DNA of 64,000 nucleotides, taken from contig NZ_MAYT01000027.1 in assembly GCF_001685015.1 (NCBI RefSeq), positions 1 through 64,000 on the forward strand. Direction: 5' to 3'. Each line of letters begins with the position of its first letter. Within the stretch, counting starts at the first letter, position 1. A program made the translations under genes and the position numbers. The notes beneath the pieces are model-generated. The model saw nothing but the letters and a program-made list of their open reading frames with translations. It had not been told where the DNA came from and made no database searches. The DNA is from Pseudobacillus wudalianchiensis. Lineage in GTDB: Bacteria; Bacillota; Bacilli; Bacillales; Domibacillaceae. Shown here in pieces: positions 7,673 to 16,663 of this stretch.

Positions 7673-9076
7673 ATGAGGAAGAAAAAAATGATGTCTGCCT
7701 TGCTAGCAGCGGGATTAGTATTAAGTGTCCAAGGAGCCTATGCACAAGGACCAGCCGCTGCACCAAATGTACATGCATCCTCGGCTTTTGATAACAAGAT
7801 TATCAAAAAAATTAACGCCGACAACATGTATAATACGATTGCCTTGTTATCCGAACAGCCTCGGGCAGCAGGGACCGATGGAGAGCTAAAAGGGGCAACA
7901 TACATAAAGGGCAAATTTGAGGAATATGGCTACGAAACGGAACTGCAGCCGTTTAAATTCTATGAAGCAGTTAGAAATAATGTGAGCGGAACATTAGAGA
8001 TCGGCGGACAGGATTTAAAGCCTTATGTTGCCTCAGGCTCGTATAGCAATGATGTGACGGCTGAAATACTACATGTCGGCAAAGCCTTTGCTGGTACGGT
8101 TCCGGATGAAGTGAAAGGGAAAATTGCCTTGGTAGAGCGCGGGGATAACACTTTCGTTGAAAAAGTTCAAAACGTTCTCGATAAAGGGGCGGTTGGAGTC
8201 ATTTTTTATAACAATGCTGGTACCTCTAATGTATTCGGACAAGCAGCTTATGGCCAAAACATTCCTGTCGTTTCGATTACTAGAGCGCAAGGACTGGCAT
8301 TAGCGGAACAATTAAAAGCTGGTCCAAAAACGGCCCACCTTAAAGTAACCGGCTCAAGCATGGTAGAAAAAACTTCTTATAATGTCATTGCGAAAATGAA
8401 GCCGCACAAAAACAAGGATACAGGCCAAGTTGTAATGATTGGTGCTCACCATGATTCTGTTCCAGGAGGTCCTGGAGCGAATGATGATGCCTCAGGAGTA
8501 TCGGCAGTACTTGAGCTGGCTAGGGTGATGGCCAATATGCCAATTGATACAGAGCTGCGGTTCGTTACGTTTGGTTCGGAGGAAAAAGGATTATTAGGCT
8601 CCTATCATTACGCAGGAACATTGAGTGACAAAGAAGCAGATCGAATTGTGGCTCATTTCCAAATGGATATGATCGGCAGCAAGGATGCAGGCGGCAATAA
8701 TAAAGCTAATGGATTGATCATGTACACGATTGATGGAAAGAAAAACTTAGTAACCGATTTGGCTTCAGCTGCCGGCTCAAGAACAGCATTAGGCGAAGCG
8801 GTTCCGTACGGCCAATTGGGCAGAAGTGACCATCAGCCATTCCATGAGCTCGGAATTCCAGCAGCCTTATTCATCCACTCTCCGCTTGAGCCATGGTACC
8901 ATACACCAGCAGATACAATTGATAAAATTGATAAAAATAAGCTGCAAGAAACAGCTGAGGTTGTGGGAGCATCCGTCTATCAAATTGCTCGGCCAGATAC
9001 GCCAGCCTTAGAGCATTCCCGAGTTGCTCCTCAGCCAGTCGATTACGACTTTGAAAATCGCCCGCCTGGTGCATAA
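7673..9076 (+). CDS. ywaD: Secreted M28-family aminopeptidase with PA domain (YwaD-like)
   Basis: A 467-residue exported zinc aminopeptidase. The signal peptide is about 1-24 (MRKKKMM, hydrophobic core, AYAQG). A PA (protease-associated) domain occupies about 115-225, and the M28 catalytic domain about 235-445. Di-zinc and catalytic residues are visible: H259-x-D261, D271 in GANDDASG, E303/E304 in SEEKGLLGS, D332 and the late SDHQPFHE histidine. It resembles B. subtilis YwaD in order and length. It would release N-terminal residues from peptides outside the cell. The ATG has an AGGAGG site; it is monocistronic with its own terminator. Confidence 0.9.
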   Translation: MRKKKMMSALLAAGLVLSVQGAYAQGPAAAPNVHASSAFDNKIIKKINADNMYNTIALLSEQPRAAGTDGELKGATYIKGKFEEYGYETELQPFKFYEAVRNNVSGTLEIGGQDLKPYVASGSYSNDVTAEILHVGKAFAGTVPDEVKGKIALVERGDNTFVEKVQNVLDKGAVGVIFYNNAGTSNVFGQAAYGQNIPVVSITRAQGLALAEQLKAGPKTAHLKVTGSSMVEKTSYNVIAKMKPHKNKDTGQVVMIGAHHDSVPGGPGANDDASGVSAVLELARVMANMPIDTELRFVTFGSEEKGLLGSYHYAGTLSDKEADRIVAHFQMDMIGSKDAGGNNKANGLIMYTIDGKKNLVTDLASAAGSRTALGEAVPYGQLGRSDHQPFHELGIPAALFIHSPLEPWYHTPADTIDKIDKNKLQETAEVVGASVYQIARPDTPALEHSRVAPQPVDYDFENRPPGA

Positions 9077-9085
9077 GAAATAGGG

Positions 9086-9137
9086 AAAACCCTTCTTCCA
9101 CTGAAGTTTTATTCAGTATAGGAAGAAGGGTTTTTAT
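9086..9137 (+). terminator. Terminator of the aminopeptidase gene
   Basis: AAAACCCTTCTTCC (9086-9099) pairs with GGAAGAAGGGTTTT (9121-9134), with an inner ACTGAA/TTCAGT pairing, then a T-run. The following 9138-9548 shows no convincing gene, only AT-rich promoter DNA for the next CDS. Confidence 0.85.
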
Positions 9138-9548
9138 TAATGCCCTTTTTATAAAAATGAAAGGGTTAAAAAACGAAAAGTGTAAGCCGATATTATAAAT
9201 AAGGCTACAGCGCTAACCTTAAAAAAGATAGTCATTTTTCCTAAGATGGTGAGTTTGCTTAAATTCCAACTTACTTTTAAACAGCCGAAACAAGATTGAT
9301 TCTCAAGCGCTAGGAAAACACATGCTTCTAGAGGAGGTGTTGAAAATATACAAATTAGCCAAGCATCCGCCATCTCCCTAATTCTTTTTTTCTTATTAAA
9401 GAATTACATACTATTCTCGTAATTTTTATTTTATCGCCAAGACCTTAAAAATTAAGCTAGCTAACTGGTTAAATAAGGTTTACGTATTGTTATTTTTAAA
9501 AACATGTAAAGCAGCTTTTTTGGTATTAGGCTAAAAGGAGTTTTTTAT

Positions 9549-10757
9549 GTGGGAAAGAGACTGATCATGCTTTCTATATTATTATGGATTGGGAGTTTTA
9601 CTTTTTTACCGAGTGTAGAAGCGGCCGCAGCTAATAAAATTCATACAGTTTCTTCAAAGGATACGATACAATCCATTGCAGCGAAATATAAGATTCCTGT
9701 TCAACAGTTGATGAAGGCTAATGGCTTGCCGAACACTAAATTGTATACAGGACAAAAGCTGCAAATACTAAATAAGCCTTATACCTCCTCGCAATATCAA
9801 TGGCAGGAGAGAGGAAAGCAGATTGCAAATTATGCCAAAACATTTGTTGGTTTTAAAAAAACCATAGGAGAAGAGTCACCTAACAAGGGGTTTGACTCTA
9901 GCGGGCTTCTTTATTGGGTGCTCTCTCAAGAACGTCTTCCGATAGATCGGTTGACTATAGATGGATTTTACAACCTGGGAATGGATACGAATGCACCAAA
10001 ACCCGGAGATCTTATGTTTTTTGTGGAAAAAGACAAGTCAGGTAAAGTCAAAGAGATCGTAACCGGTGGAATTTATCTTGGAAACAATCAATTTGTTCAT
10101 TCAGGTATAGGAGCTTCGACTGTCCAAATTAAAACGAGAAATGACAAGTCTTTTGCCCAGTACAGTGTTGTGTATAAAACCTATACTCCTAAAGGGGAGC
10201 ATGTCGTTCAGAAGGGGGAAACACTCCAAAGTGTATCGGCTAAATACCGTATATCAATGGCTGCTTTAAAAAAGCAGAATGGTTTACCTTCTAATAGTGT
10301 TTTGCCTGGCCAGTACCTCCAGGTATACAGTAATCCACTATTTCCTTTTTACTTAAATGCCGATCCTTCATACGATAAAGCTTACAACATCATTAAGTAC
10401 GCCTATACTTTGCGTGGGTTTTCATATGTGTGGGGAGAAGAGAACCCTACTGAAGGAATGGATTGCAGCGGATTTATTTATTGGGTAATGAAGCAGCAGG
10501 GTTTTTCTGTTAAGCGAGACACCGCTGCCGGATACTCCGAGCTGTTATCGGAAATTAAGGAGCCAAAGGTAGGGGATCTGGTATTCTTTACTGAAACAGG
10601 AGGACGAGCAGGTATTACACATGTGGGGATTTACATGGGGAATGACCGCTTTATTCACACAACTACCAAAGCGGGCGTCCATATTTCCTTGCTTTCCTCT
10701 AAGTATTTTGCGGAGAAATTTCATAGCTATGGAGATGCCAAAGCACTTTTTTATTAA
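9549..10757 (+). CDS. Secreted cell-wall hydrolase with two LysM-NlpC/P60 modules, the first catalytically dead
   Basis: A 402-residue exported protein. The signal peptide is about 1-27. Module 1 has a LysM (31-76) and an NlpC/P60-like domain (85-210). Module 2 has a LysM (217-262) and an NlpC/P60 domain (275-400). Module 2 keeps the catalytic residues, C306 in DCSG and H358 in THVGIYMG. In module 1 the equivalents are S117 (DSSG) and T172, so it should be a pseudo-enzyme. LysM binds peptidoglycan, and the active domain would cleave D-gamma-glutamyl bonds in stem peptides. The start is GTG with AAAGGAG upstream. Confidence 0.88.
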   Translation: MGKRLIMLSILLWIGSFTFLPSVEAAAANKIHTVSSKDTIQSIAAKYKIPVQQLMKANGLPNTKLYTGQKLQILNKPYTSSQYQWQERGKQIANYAKTFVGFKKTIGEESPNKGFDSSGLLYWVLSQERLPIDRLTIDGFYNLGMDTNAPKPGDLMFFVEKDKSGKVKEIVTGGIYLGNNQFVHSGIGASTVQIKTRNDKSFAQYSVVYKTYTPKGEHVVQKGETLQSVSAKYRISMAALKKQNGLPSNSVLPGQYLQVYSNPLFPFYLNADPSYDKAYNIIKYAYTLRGFSYVWGEENPTEGMDCSGFIYWVMKQQGFSVKRDTAAGYSELLSEIKEPKVGDLVFFTETGGRAGITHVGIYMGNDRFIHTTTKAGVHISLLSSKYFAEKFHSYGDAKALFY

Positions 10758-10760
10758 AAG

Positions 10761-10800
10761 AATAAAAGGACTTCCGGATTTTTCAGGAAGTCCTTTTATT
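10761..10800. terminator. Bidirectional terminator, wall hydrolase / PGA hydrolase
   Basis: AATAAAAGGACTTCC ... GGAAGTCCTTTTATT, about 15 bp, between convergent genes, T-rich on both sides. Confidence 0.85.
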
Positions 10801-10802
10801 CG

Positions 10803-11507
10803 TTACTCCAGCTCTTCTTGTTTATATTTTAAGGTAGCTTTTTCTAAAGCTTTTACAAATGCATCATATCGTTCTGTTTGTTGTTTTCTATTGTTCATGG
10901 CGAAATCATGATCTTTGAAAAAACTCTTTCTTAACTTTGTAGACAATTCTAATTGAACACCTTGTTCTAACTCACTTCGATTTACGATGTTCTTTTTATT
11001 TGTTCCTTTGAGATGCTTAGGGGCTTCTTCTATTTGAAATCCTTCTTTTTTCAAATATTTCTTCACCATTTTTTTATAAGCTTCATTTCTGCCGCCAATG
11101 TACACGTTTTCTCTCCCTGTGTCATGATATCCATGTAAAGATAAAATAGTTTTTGCTTTTTGAGCCATACGAATCGCGGTTGGTTCGTCATATAAGGTGG
11201 AGGTAATGTGAAGCTTTCGATTGTCCTTCGGTTTCAGTGCCTCGAATATATATGTGCTGGCGTTCAGTTTTTCTCCGAGATCGGCGGCTATTTCACCGGT
11301 GCCAATTTCTATATTTCCTCCATGTATCGCCATGATAGCTATTTCGGGTTTGCGGTGAGAGGCTGTAATCCGATAATCTATATTTTCCCGTTCATATTTC
11401 TGTAATTCTGTGAAGCTCCTATATTCCTTTGGCTTTTCCCTCAAAGTGATCCCAACACCAATCAAAAGTAAGAGTATGCAGGTACCAATAAGTATTTTCC
11501 GTATCAT
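10803..11507 (-). CDS. Membrane-anchored poly-gamma-glutamate hydrolase family protein
   Basis: A 234-residue protein with one N-terminal hydrophobic anchor or signal (residues 4-21) followed by a domain of the PGA hydrolase family (phage PghP/YjqB type). Zinc-site motifs are visible: AIHGGNIEIGTGEIA around 64-78 and SLHGYHD around 126-132. The enzyme would cut gamma-glutamyl bonds in the polymer made by the cap operon just upstream on the same strand. A hairpin at 11558-11582 separates it from capE. The ATG has GGAG 7 nt upstream. It could trim or release capsule. Confidence 0.85.
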   Translation of the reverse strand: MIRKILIGTCILLLLIGVGITLREKPKEYRSFTELQKYERENIDYRITASHRKPEIAIMAIHGGNIEIGTGEIAADLGEKLNASTYIFEALKPKDNRKLHITSTLYDEPTAIRMAQKAKTILSLHGYHDTGRENVYIGGRNEAYKKMVKKYLKKEGFQIEEAPKHLKGTNKKNIVNRSELEQGVQLELSTKLRKSFFKDHDFAMNNRKQQTERYDAFVKALEKATLKYKQEELE

Positions 11508-11557
11508 TTAGAAACTCCTTGCCACCAGTCGATTCATAAAACAGCACTATAACATAA

Positions 11558-11582
11558 AAAGTAGGGAAATACCCTACTTTCT
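11558..11582 (-). terminator. Terminator after capE
   Basis: AAAGTAGGG/CCCTACTTT, 9-bp stem with a T-run on the minus strand, located 3-27 nt past the capE stop. It may be partly leaky into the PGA hydrolase gene. Confidence 0.6.
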
Positions 11583-11584
11583 TT

Positions 11585-11734
11585 TTATCTTTGTACGTTT
11601 GTATGCTGTTCAATTTTCTGTTGTTCATCACGCGTTAATGTATCAGTGCGTTTAAACACATTCATTGTTGTTAGCAGTGCACCTACAATCACGATAGGCA
11701 AAATCCATTTAATTATTTTTTTTGCTGCGTTCAT
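11585..11734 (-). CDS. capE: CapE/PgsE-like small poly-gamma-glutamate synthesis protein
   Basis: A 49-residue ORF below most length cut-offs. It starts with ATG at 11734 after an AAGGAGATAAGGAA ribosome site, and its start is 12 nt past the capD stop. It has a basic N-terminus ([10 protein letters not shown]), one membrane helix ([14 protein letters not shown]) and a hydrophilic charged tail. Size, topology and position after capD match CapE of B. anthracis and PgsE of B. subtilis, small proteins needed for full polymer production. Assignment rests on context and topology, since the family is poorly conserved. Confidence 0.75.
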   Translation of the reverse strand: MNAAKKIIKWILPIVIVGALLTTMNVFKRTDTLTRDEQQKIEQHTNVQR

Positions 11735-11746
11735 TTCCTTATCTCC

Positions 11747-13336
11747 TTATTCTTGTTGTTCTGCTTTCCAGCTGCCATTTCGCCTCGGGTCTCCCGCTCC
11801 AGATATCGTGTTGTTTTCTTCATTTTTAAGAAGGACTTGTACTCCCCCGTAATACATAGGGGAAACTTTATGAACAATTTCGAATCCATCCTTTTCTAAT
11901 GCCTTCGTTGTTTCCTTAGAAAATAAGAACTCTGTATAAATAATGTTATGACTGAAGGCAAAACGACCACGATCTATAATAGTTTGAAACGTATTCTCTT
12001 CCGTTCTATATGAGTAAAGGACCTGCATTAATATTTGGGGAATTCTGTTCCCGCCAGGTGAGCCAATTCCGATTGTCTCTTCTCCTTGTTTTTTCAATAC
12101 AGTTGGAGCTGTAAAGGTTCTTGATCGTTTAAAGGGTTCTCGGGCATTTATTCCACTTTCGCCAAAGTTTTTTAACTGGTCATTGAGAAAGAATCCATTT
12201 GTATAGTTTCCAGAACCGAAAAAGTTACTAAGTGTGTTTGTTGCGGAGACGACTGTACCCTCTTTATCGATGACCACAAAGTGAGTGGTACTTTCGTGTT
12301 CTTCGAGATTATTCCTTTCGTTTCTCAAACGCCCACTTTGGATATCGTTTTTCAATTTAGTTATATGGTCATTTTCTATCAAGCGTTCGGCTCTTTCAGC
12401 ATCGACATCGTCTGCGATATGCTCAGCGCGCTCTTCGTAAGCTGTTTCTACAATAGCTTCCATCTGTTTCAAGTATTTTGCTTCACTTGGAGACTGACTG
12501 AGGTTTGTTTCCTCCGCTAATTTCAACATTTGCAACAGAGTAACTCCGGAAAATGGGGGAGGGGCCGTATATACATCGTATCCTGCATATGTACCTTGAA
12601 CAGGCCGGCGTTCTTTCACCTGATATTTTTTCAAATCCTTTAGGGAAATATTAGTCATTCCTTTTATACCCTGGGCGATCTCACCTTTATAAAATCCATC
12701 CGGTCCCTCTTTTTGAATGATTTTTAATGTTTTGGCAAGGTCCTTTTGGATAAGAGTTTGACCTGGTTTGATTGCTTTGCCGTTAGGATAGAACAAGCTA
12801 GTCTCACTTGAATACACTCTTGATTTTGCGTTTGCTAAACGTGCGTTTAACCCCTGGTCTACTCTAAACCCGTTTTCTGCGTAGTCAATTGCTGGCTGCA
12901 ATAAAGTTTTCATTGTTAAGCTCCCATATTGATCGTGCGCATATTGCATGCCAGCCACTAAGCCTGGGATCCCTGAGTAAGATTCACCTTCTGTAGTTGA
13001 CGGAGCTGTTTCACGATAATCGATAAAATGGGCCTCTCCGGATACAGGAGCAATCAGCATGCCGCCGCCGCCGCCGAGCCCTGAGCCAAATGGCTCGACT
13101 ACTCCTAATACATAAGATATCGCAATGGCTGCATCAACAGCATTTCCGCCATTTTCTAGTACACTCATTCCCGCATCTATAGCAATGGGGTTTGAAGAAC
13201 TTACGCCGTAGGGCTCATTTGTTTTCTTATCCCTTGATTTAGTAGAGTCAGGAAGGGGAGAGGTACTAGCACATCCCGCTAGATTGATTAATAAACAAAT
13301 TAGAACAATCAGCTTCCCAAGAGTATGAAAGTTCAA
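11747..13336 (-). CDS. capD: Capsule gamma-glutamyltransferase / depolymerase CapD
   Basis: A 529-residue gamma-glutamyltranspeptidase homologue. A lipoprotein signal (LINLAGC, lipidated C22) places it outside the membrane. GGT motifs are GGNAVDAAIA (63-72), PFGSGLGGGG (82-91) and the TTHFVVID autoprocessing site with nucleophile T350, followed by NTLSNFFGSG. It is self-cleaved into two subunits in the family. In B. anthracis, CapD cuts poly-gamma-glutamate and attaches it covalently to peptidoglycan, so a wall-anchored capsule is likely here. The start is TTG after GAGGGGG. It is the fourth gene of capBCADE. Confidence 0.88.
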   Translation of the reverse strand: MNFHTLGKLIVLICLLINLAGCASTSPLPDSTKSRDKKTNEPYGVSSSNPIAIDAGMSVLENGGNAVDAAIAISYVLGVVEPFGSGLGGGGGMLIAPVSGEAHFIDYRETAPSTTEGESYSGIPGLVAGMQYAHDQYGSLTMKTLLQPAIDYAENGFRVDQGLNARLANAKSRVYSSETSLFYPNGKAIKPGQTLIQKDLAKTLKIIQKEGPDGFYKGEIAQGIKGMTNISLKDLKKYQVKERRPVQGTYAGYDVYTAPPPFSGVTLLQMLKLAEETNLSQSPSEAKYLKQMEAIVETAYEERAEHIADDVDAERAERLIENDHITKLKNDIQSGRLRNERNNLEEHESTTHFVVIDKEGTVVSATNTLSNFFGSGNYTNGFFLNDQLKNFGESGINAREPFKRSRTFTAPTVLKKQGEETIGIGSPGGNRIPQILMQVLYSYRTEENTFQTIIDRGRFAFSHNIIYTEFLFSKETTKALEKDGFEIVHKVSPMYYGGVQVLLKNEENNTISGAGDPRRNGSWKAEQQE

Positions 13337-13381
13337 TTCGTTACCCCCTCATTGTTTTCTTCCTCATCTATTGATTTGCTT

Positions 13382-14581
13382 TTACTTGCGGTTCGTTTCT
13401 TTTTCTTTCCGACTTTTCATGTGGTCTATTACATGCTTGTGATTCACAATAAGTTCTAAATTATTTTCTTTTTTAGACCAAAGTACGTTTTCTGCTGTTT
13501 CTTTTGTTAATTGTCGATAAACTCGTTTCTTATCTAAATAATTAGTGGCCGGTCTTGGGGCTGCTTCTTCAATTTGCATAGGTATCACATCAATTGATGC
13601 TTTTCCATTATCGTCTAGATTGTATTGGACCATAGCCGAATCTTTTGTACGCGTCCATCCTTGATCGAATACGAAGTTTCCTAAGCTGTAGAAAATAACA
13701 CCTTGTTTATATACATCAAAGGATTGCAGGACGTGAGGGTGATGTCCTATGATGATATCCGCTCCAGCATCTACCATCGCTTTTGCGAGAGCTTTTTGAC
13801 GCGGGCTTGCCTCCGTATCATACTCTTGTCCCCAGTGGACATTCACTACAACCAAATCTGCGTTTCCTCGTTCAGAATCTTTTGCTTTTACAATCATTTC
13901 AAAAAGCAAGTCTGGGTTCGTGCTTAATAAACCATTTTGTTCGCTTGTGGCAATAGAGCCTGAGGTGAAGGTATCCGTAAATCCTAAGGTCGCAACCCGA
14001 ACACCGTTTACATCCTGGTAATTGATTTGGTTCTTAGCATCTTTGCGGTTCCTTCCAGCTCCCACGTAATCTATATTTGAGCTTTCAAATACATCAAGTG
14101 TATCTTGCAAACCCTTTTCCTGATAGTCCATTAAATGGTTATTTGCCAGATTCAAAACAGTAAACCCTGCGTTTTTAACGGTCTTTGCAGCCTCAGGATT
14201 CGTGTGCAAATGAATACTTTTATCAGCTTCTGAGTAGTTTGATACTTTCTCTTTTAAAATAGGATGTTCAAAATTGCCGCTTACATAGTCTGAGTTATCA
14301 AAATAAGGCCTCACATATCGGAATAAATAATCGGATCCTTGCCTTTTTATCACTTCTTCAACATGTCGGCCCATCATCACATCGCCTACCATTGTCATGG
14401 TAAGGAGCTGACCTTCACGAGGACTCACGCTTTTAACTTCTTCTGTTCTCCCCATCCAGGTTGTCGTGGCCAATGATACAATTAAAAGGGGGGCTGCGAT
14501 CACAGCATACTTGAAATTTTTAGTCTTTGTTCGCTTAATAAAACTGAGTAGTTTTTCTTGGAAATTTAAAGTTCGTTTCAT
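13382..14581 (-). CDS. capA: Poly-gamma-glutamate synthesis protein CapA
   Basis: A 399-residue membrane-anchored protein with one N-terminal helix (about 25-45 after FKYAVIAAPLL). An extracellular metallophosphatase-like PGA_cap domain follows: MVGDVMMGRHVEEV, LANNHLMDYQ, VNVHWGQEYD, IGHHPHVLQ and FYSLGNFVFDQ motifs. CapA/PgsA works with CapB and CapC in synthesis and export of the chain. I choose the ATG at 14581, with GAGGTG 6 nt upstream, over an in-frame GTG at 14590. It begins about 10 nt after capC. Confidence 0.92.
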   Translation of the reverse strand: MKRTLNFQEKLLSFIKRTKTKNFKYAVIAAPLLIVSLATTTWMGRTEEVKSVSPREGQLLTMTMVGDVMMGRHVEEVIKRQGSDYLFRYVRPYFDNSDYVSGNFEHPILKEKVSNYSEADKSIHLHTNPEAAKTVKNAGFTVLNLANNHLMDYQEKGLQDTLDVFESSNIDYVGAGRNRKDAKNQINYQDVNGVRVATLGFTDTFTSGSIATSEQNGLLSTNPDLLFEMIVKAKDSERGNADLVVVNVHWGQEYDTEASPRQKALAKAMVDAGADIIIGHHPHVLQSFDVYKQGVIFYSLGNFVFDQGWTRTKDSAMVQYNLDDNGKASIDVIPMQIEEAAPRPATNYLDKKRVYRQLTKETAENVLWSKKENNLELIVNHKHVIDHMKSRKEKETNRK

Positions 14582-14591
14582 AGTATGCACC

Positions 14592-15041
14592 TCAGAACAA
14601 GTAGTACACGTTCATGAGACCGAATGTTAAACCGGATAACAGAAGCGTACTGCCAATGGTTAATGGCATTCCTTGTTTTTGAATCGTGTTTGCTATCAGC
14701 CCTGGTACGATAATACCGATACCGCGAAATTCAAAGATTTCAAACGGCATAACAGGATAGAAGTAATCAAATAACAGCTTCAGGCACATCCCTGTAATCA
14801 GCATAGCTGCAAATTTTCTTCTGCCGTATAAAATAACCCATCTTGCTACCCCGTGAGTGACAATGAGGTATGTTAAAATGCTGATTAAAAATACTACTAA
14901 CATAAATGTTGGCTGATTAAAAACCAACGCTAAATATCCTGGTACAACAAGTCCTGCTGGCAAGACTCCTGTTTTTTCCGTGAAAATAAGGCTTAGCGTA
15001 ACTCCCAGCACCAGTGCCACATATAAATCTGATCCAAACAT
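14592..15041 (-). CDS. capC: Poly-gamma-glutamate synthesis membrane protein CapC
   Basis: A 149-residue polytopic membrane protein with four or five predicted helices and the family signature TGVLPAGLVVPGYLAL near the start. It matches CapC/PgsC in length. It forms the polymerase/export complex with CapB. The ATG has GGAGGAAC upstream, 15 nt after the capB stop codon. Confidence 0.93.
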   Translation of the reverse strand: MFGSDLYVALVLGVTLSLIFTEKTGVLPAGLVVPGYLALVFNQPTFMLVVFLISILTYLIVTHGVARWVILYGRRKFAAMLITGMCLKLLFDYFYPVMPFEIFEFRGIGIIVPGLIANTIQKQGMPLTIGSTLLLSGLTFGLMNVYYLF

Positions 15042-15056
15042 TAATGTTCCTCCTAC

Positions 15057-16238
15057 TTAGCTTGCTTTTTGCACTGTTTTTATTTCCATAATGGCGTCAA
15101 TTAATGGTTCCGCTGCACCATGAATATTTCCTACACCATATAGGATGCGGTTTTTTAAGTATGGGCTAAGACGATCCATAATCTCATCTGTTGATTGTTC
15201 TTCTAAATTCCAATACTCTTTCGTGTCTAAGAGGCCTTGTTCGAAAGCTTCTGTAATTGGTGTGGTTGTCTCTCCAATTGCAATGACTACTTCAGCTTTT
15301 ATGTAAGGAAGCACGTCTCTAGCGAATTGTTCAGTGCGGTCTACACGATCTGGACGACAGTTCATAATAACAATAGGAGCTTCCGTGCTATAACCTAATG
15401 TGCTTACACGTTCCCAGATTCTTAAGGTGGACGAGGCATCATTAGCGGCAAACCCATTTACAAAAAATGATGGCTGTACTTTGTCCCCAAATTTCGTAAT
15501 ACGCATTGCTCCTGGATCAGGATGCGCATTTAACATGCCGCGAAACGCCGTTTCTTGATCAATACCAAGCGCTTCCGCAACCGCTAAAGCGAGAGATGCA
15601 TTATCAGGGAAGACCATATAATCAAATTGCCGTAAAAACTCTTCGGAAATTTTCGAATTATCAGCTAAAATTACTTTTGTGTTACGTTCCTCGGCGACTT
15701 TCCTAAAAAAATCCAAATATTCACTTTCAATCGTGATTAAATAACCGTTATAGGGAATTGTTGCTGTAAAGGCTTCTGCAACCTGATCCAAGGTAGGCCC
15801 CATTACATCCATGTGATCTTCCAATACGTTAACGATAACGCCTATGTTTGCTTGAAGCATTTTATTTTGAAAGGTTAATTGATAGTCAGGCTGAACAGCC
15901 ATGCATTCACACACAAGTGCCTCTGCGCCCAAATCAGCTACTTCTTTTACTACACGGCGCTGTTCCCCAATATTAGGGCCTTCCAGTCTACGCTTTATCG
16001 GTTTTTCGTCATTTGTAAACCAATAAATCATTCTTGCCGATGTACCAGTCGTTTTACCCACTGTTTTATAATTAGCTTCTTGCACGACCCCTGTAATAAG
16101 CCGAGTTACAGTAGATTTACCTCGGATTCCATTAACATTTATACGAACTGGAATGGAATCAAGCCGCTTCTGATGCCGGCGTTGTTCCCATATGCCGTAG
16201 CCCAGTAAAAACAGGACACATATAGTTATAAGAGCCAT
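15057..16238 (-). CDS. capB: Poly-gamma-glutamate synthase subunit CapB
   Basis: A 393-residue ATP-dependent amide ligase of the Mur-ligase type. An N-terminal membrane helix (2-16) precedes NGIRGKSTVTRLITG, the nucleotide-binding loop. ALVCECMAVQPDYQ, NVLEDHMDVMGPT and the FVNGFAANDASST region are family hallmarks. It polymerises glutamate through gamma-carboxylates. First gene of the minus-strand capBCADE operon. The 425-nt region upstream (16239-16663) is very AT-rich and should hold the promoter; I see no clear operator or small gene in it. Confidence 0.94.
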   Translation of the reverse strand: MALITICVLFLLGYGIWEQRRHQKRLDSIPVRINVNGIRGKSTVTRLITGVVQEANYKTVGKTTGTSARMIYWFTNDEKPIKRRLEGPNIGEQRRVVKEVADLGAEALVCECMAVQPDYQLTFQNKMLQANIGVIVNVLEDHMDVMGPTLDQVAEAFTATIPYNGYLITIESEYLDFFRKVAEERNTKVILADNSKISEEFLRQFDYMVFPDNASLALAVAEALGIDQETAFRGMLNAHPDPGAMRITKFGDKVQPSFFVNGFAANDASSTLRIWERVSTLGYSTEAPIVIMNCRPDRVDRTEQFARDVLPYIKAEVVIAIGETTTPITEAFEQGLLDTKEYWNLEEQSTDEIMDRLSPYLKNRILYGVGNIHGAAEPLIDAIMEIKTVQKAS

Positions 16239-16663
16239 TTCTTCTTTATCCTCACTTATTTGTAATTTTTCATCGTTATTAATAAAAGCCTACAACAGTT
16301 CAATTTCTTAAATCAATGGGAATTATTGTGGAATATTTTATTTTTTGGGTTTAACTGCAAAAAAATCATTTTATCAGTTAATAAAAGAAGAAAATCAATA
16401 CAATTTTCCAGGTTTATCATTATAAATTTAAAGAAAATCATTACTTGAGTAAGTCATGCTTTTTATTTGTTAAGAAAAATTATTATATAAAAATAATAAA
16501 TAAGAGATTTTAACAATAAAATAGCCACTTTTTTCTTCGGAATTAAATGATTTATAAAATAACCAATTTCCTCATTTACATTTTTTAGCTGACAATGATA
16601 AACTTCTTCAACTGCTGTACAATTAAAGATAAAGAAGAATAAAGGCGGAGGATGCTGTAGAAA

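Noticed and set aside
9149-9373. A 74-codon minus-strand hydrophobic frame in the gap before the LysM protein
   Set aside because: The start codon has no spaced ribosome site, and its hydrophobic composition is expected from AT-rich DNA.
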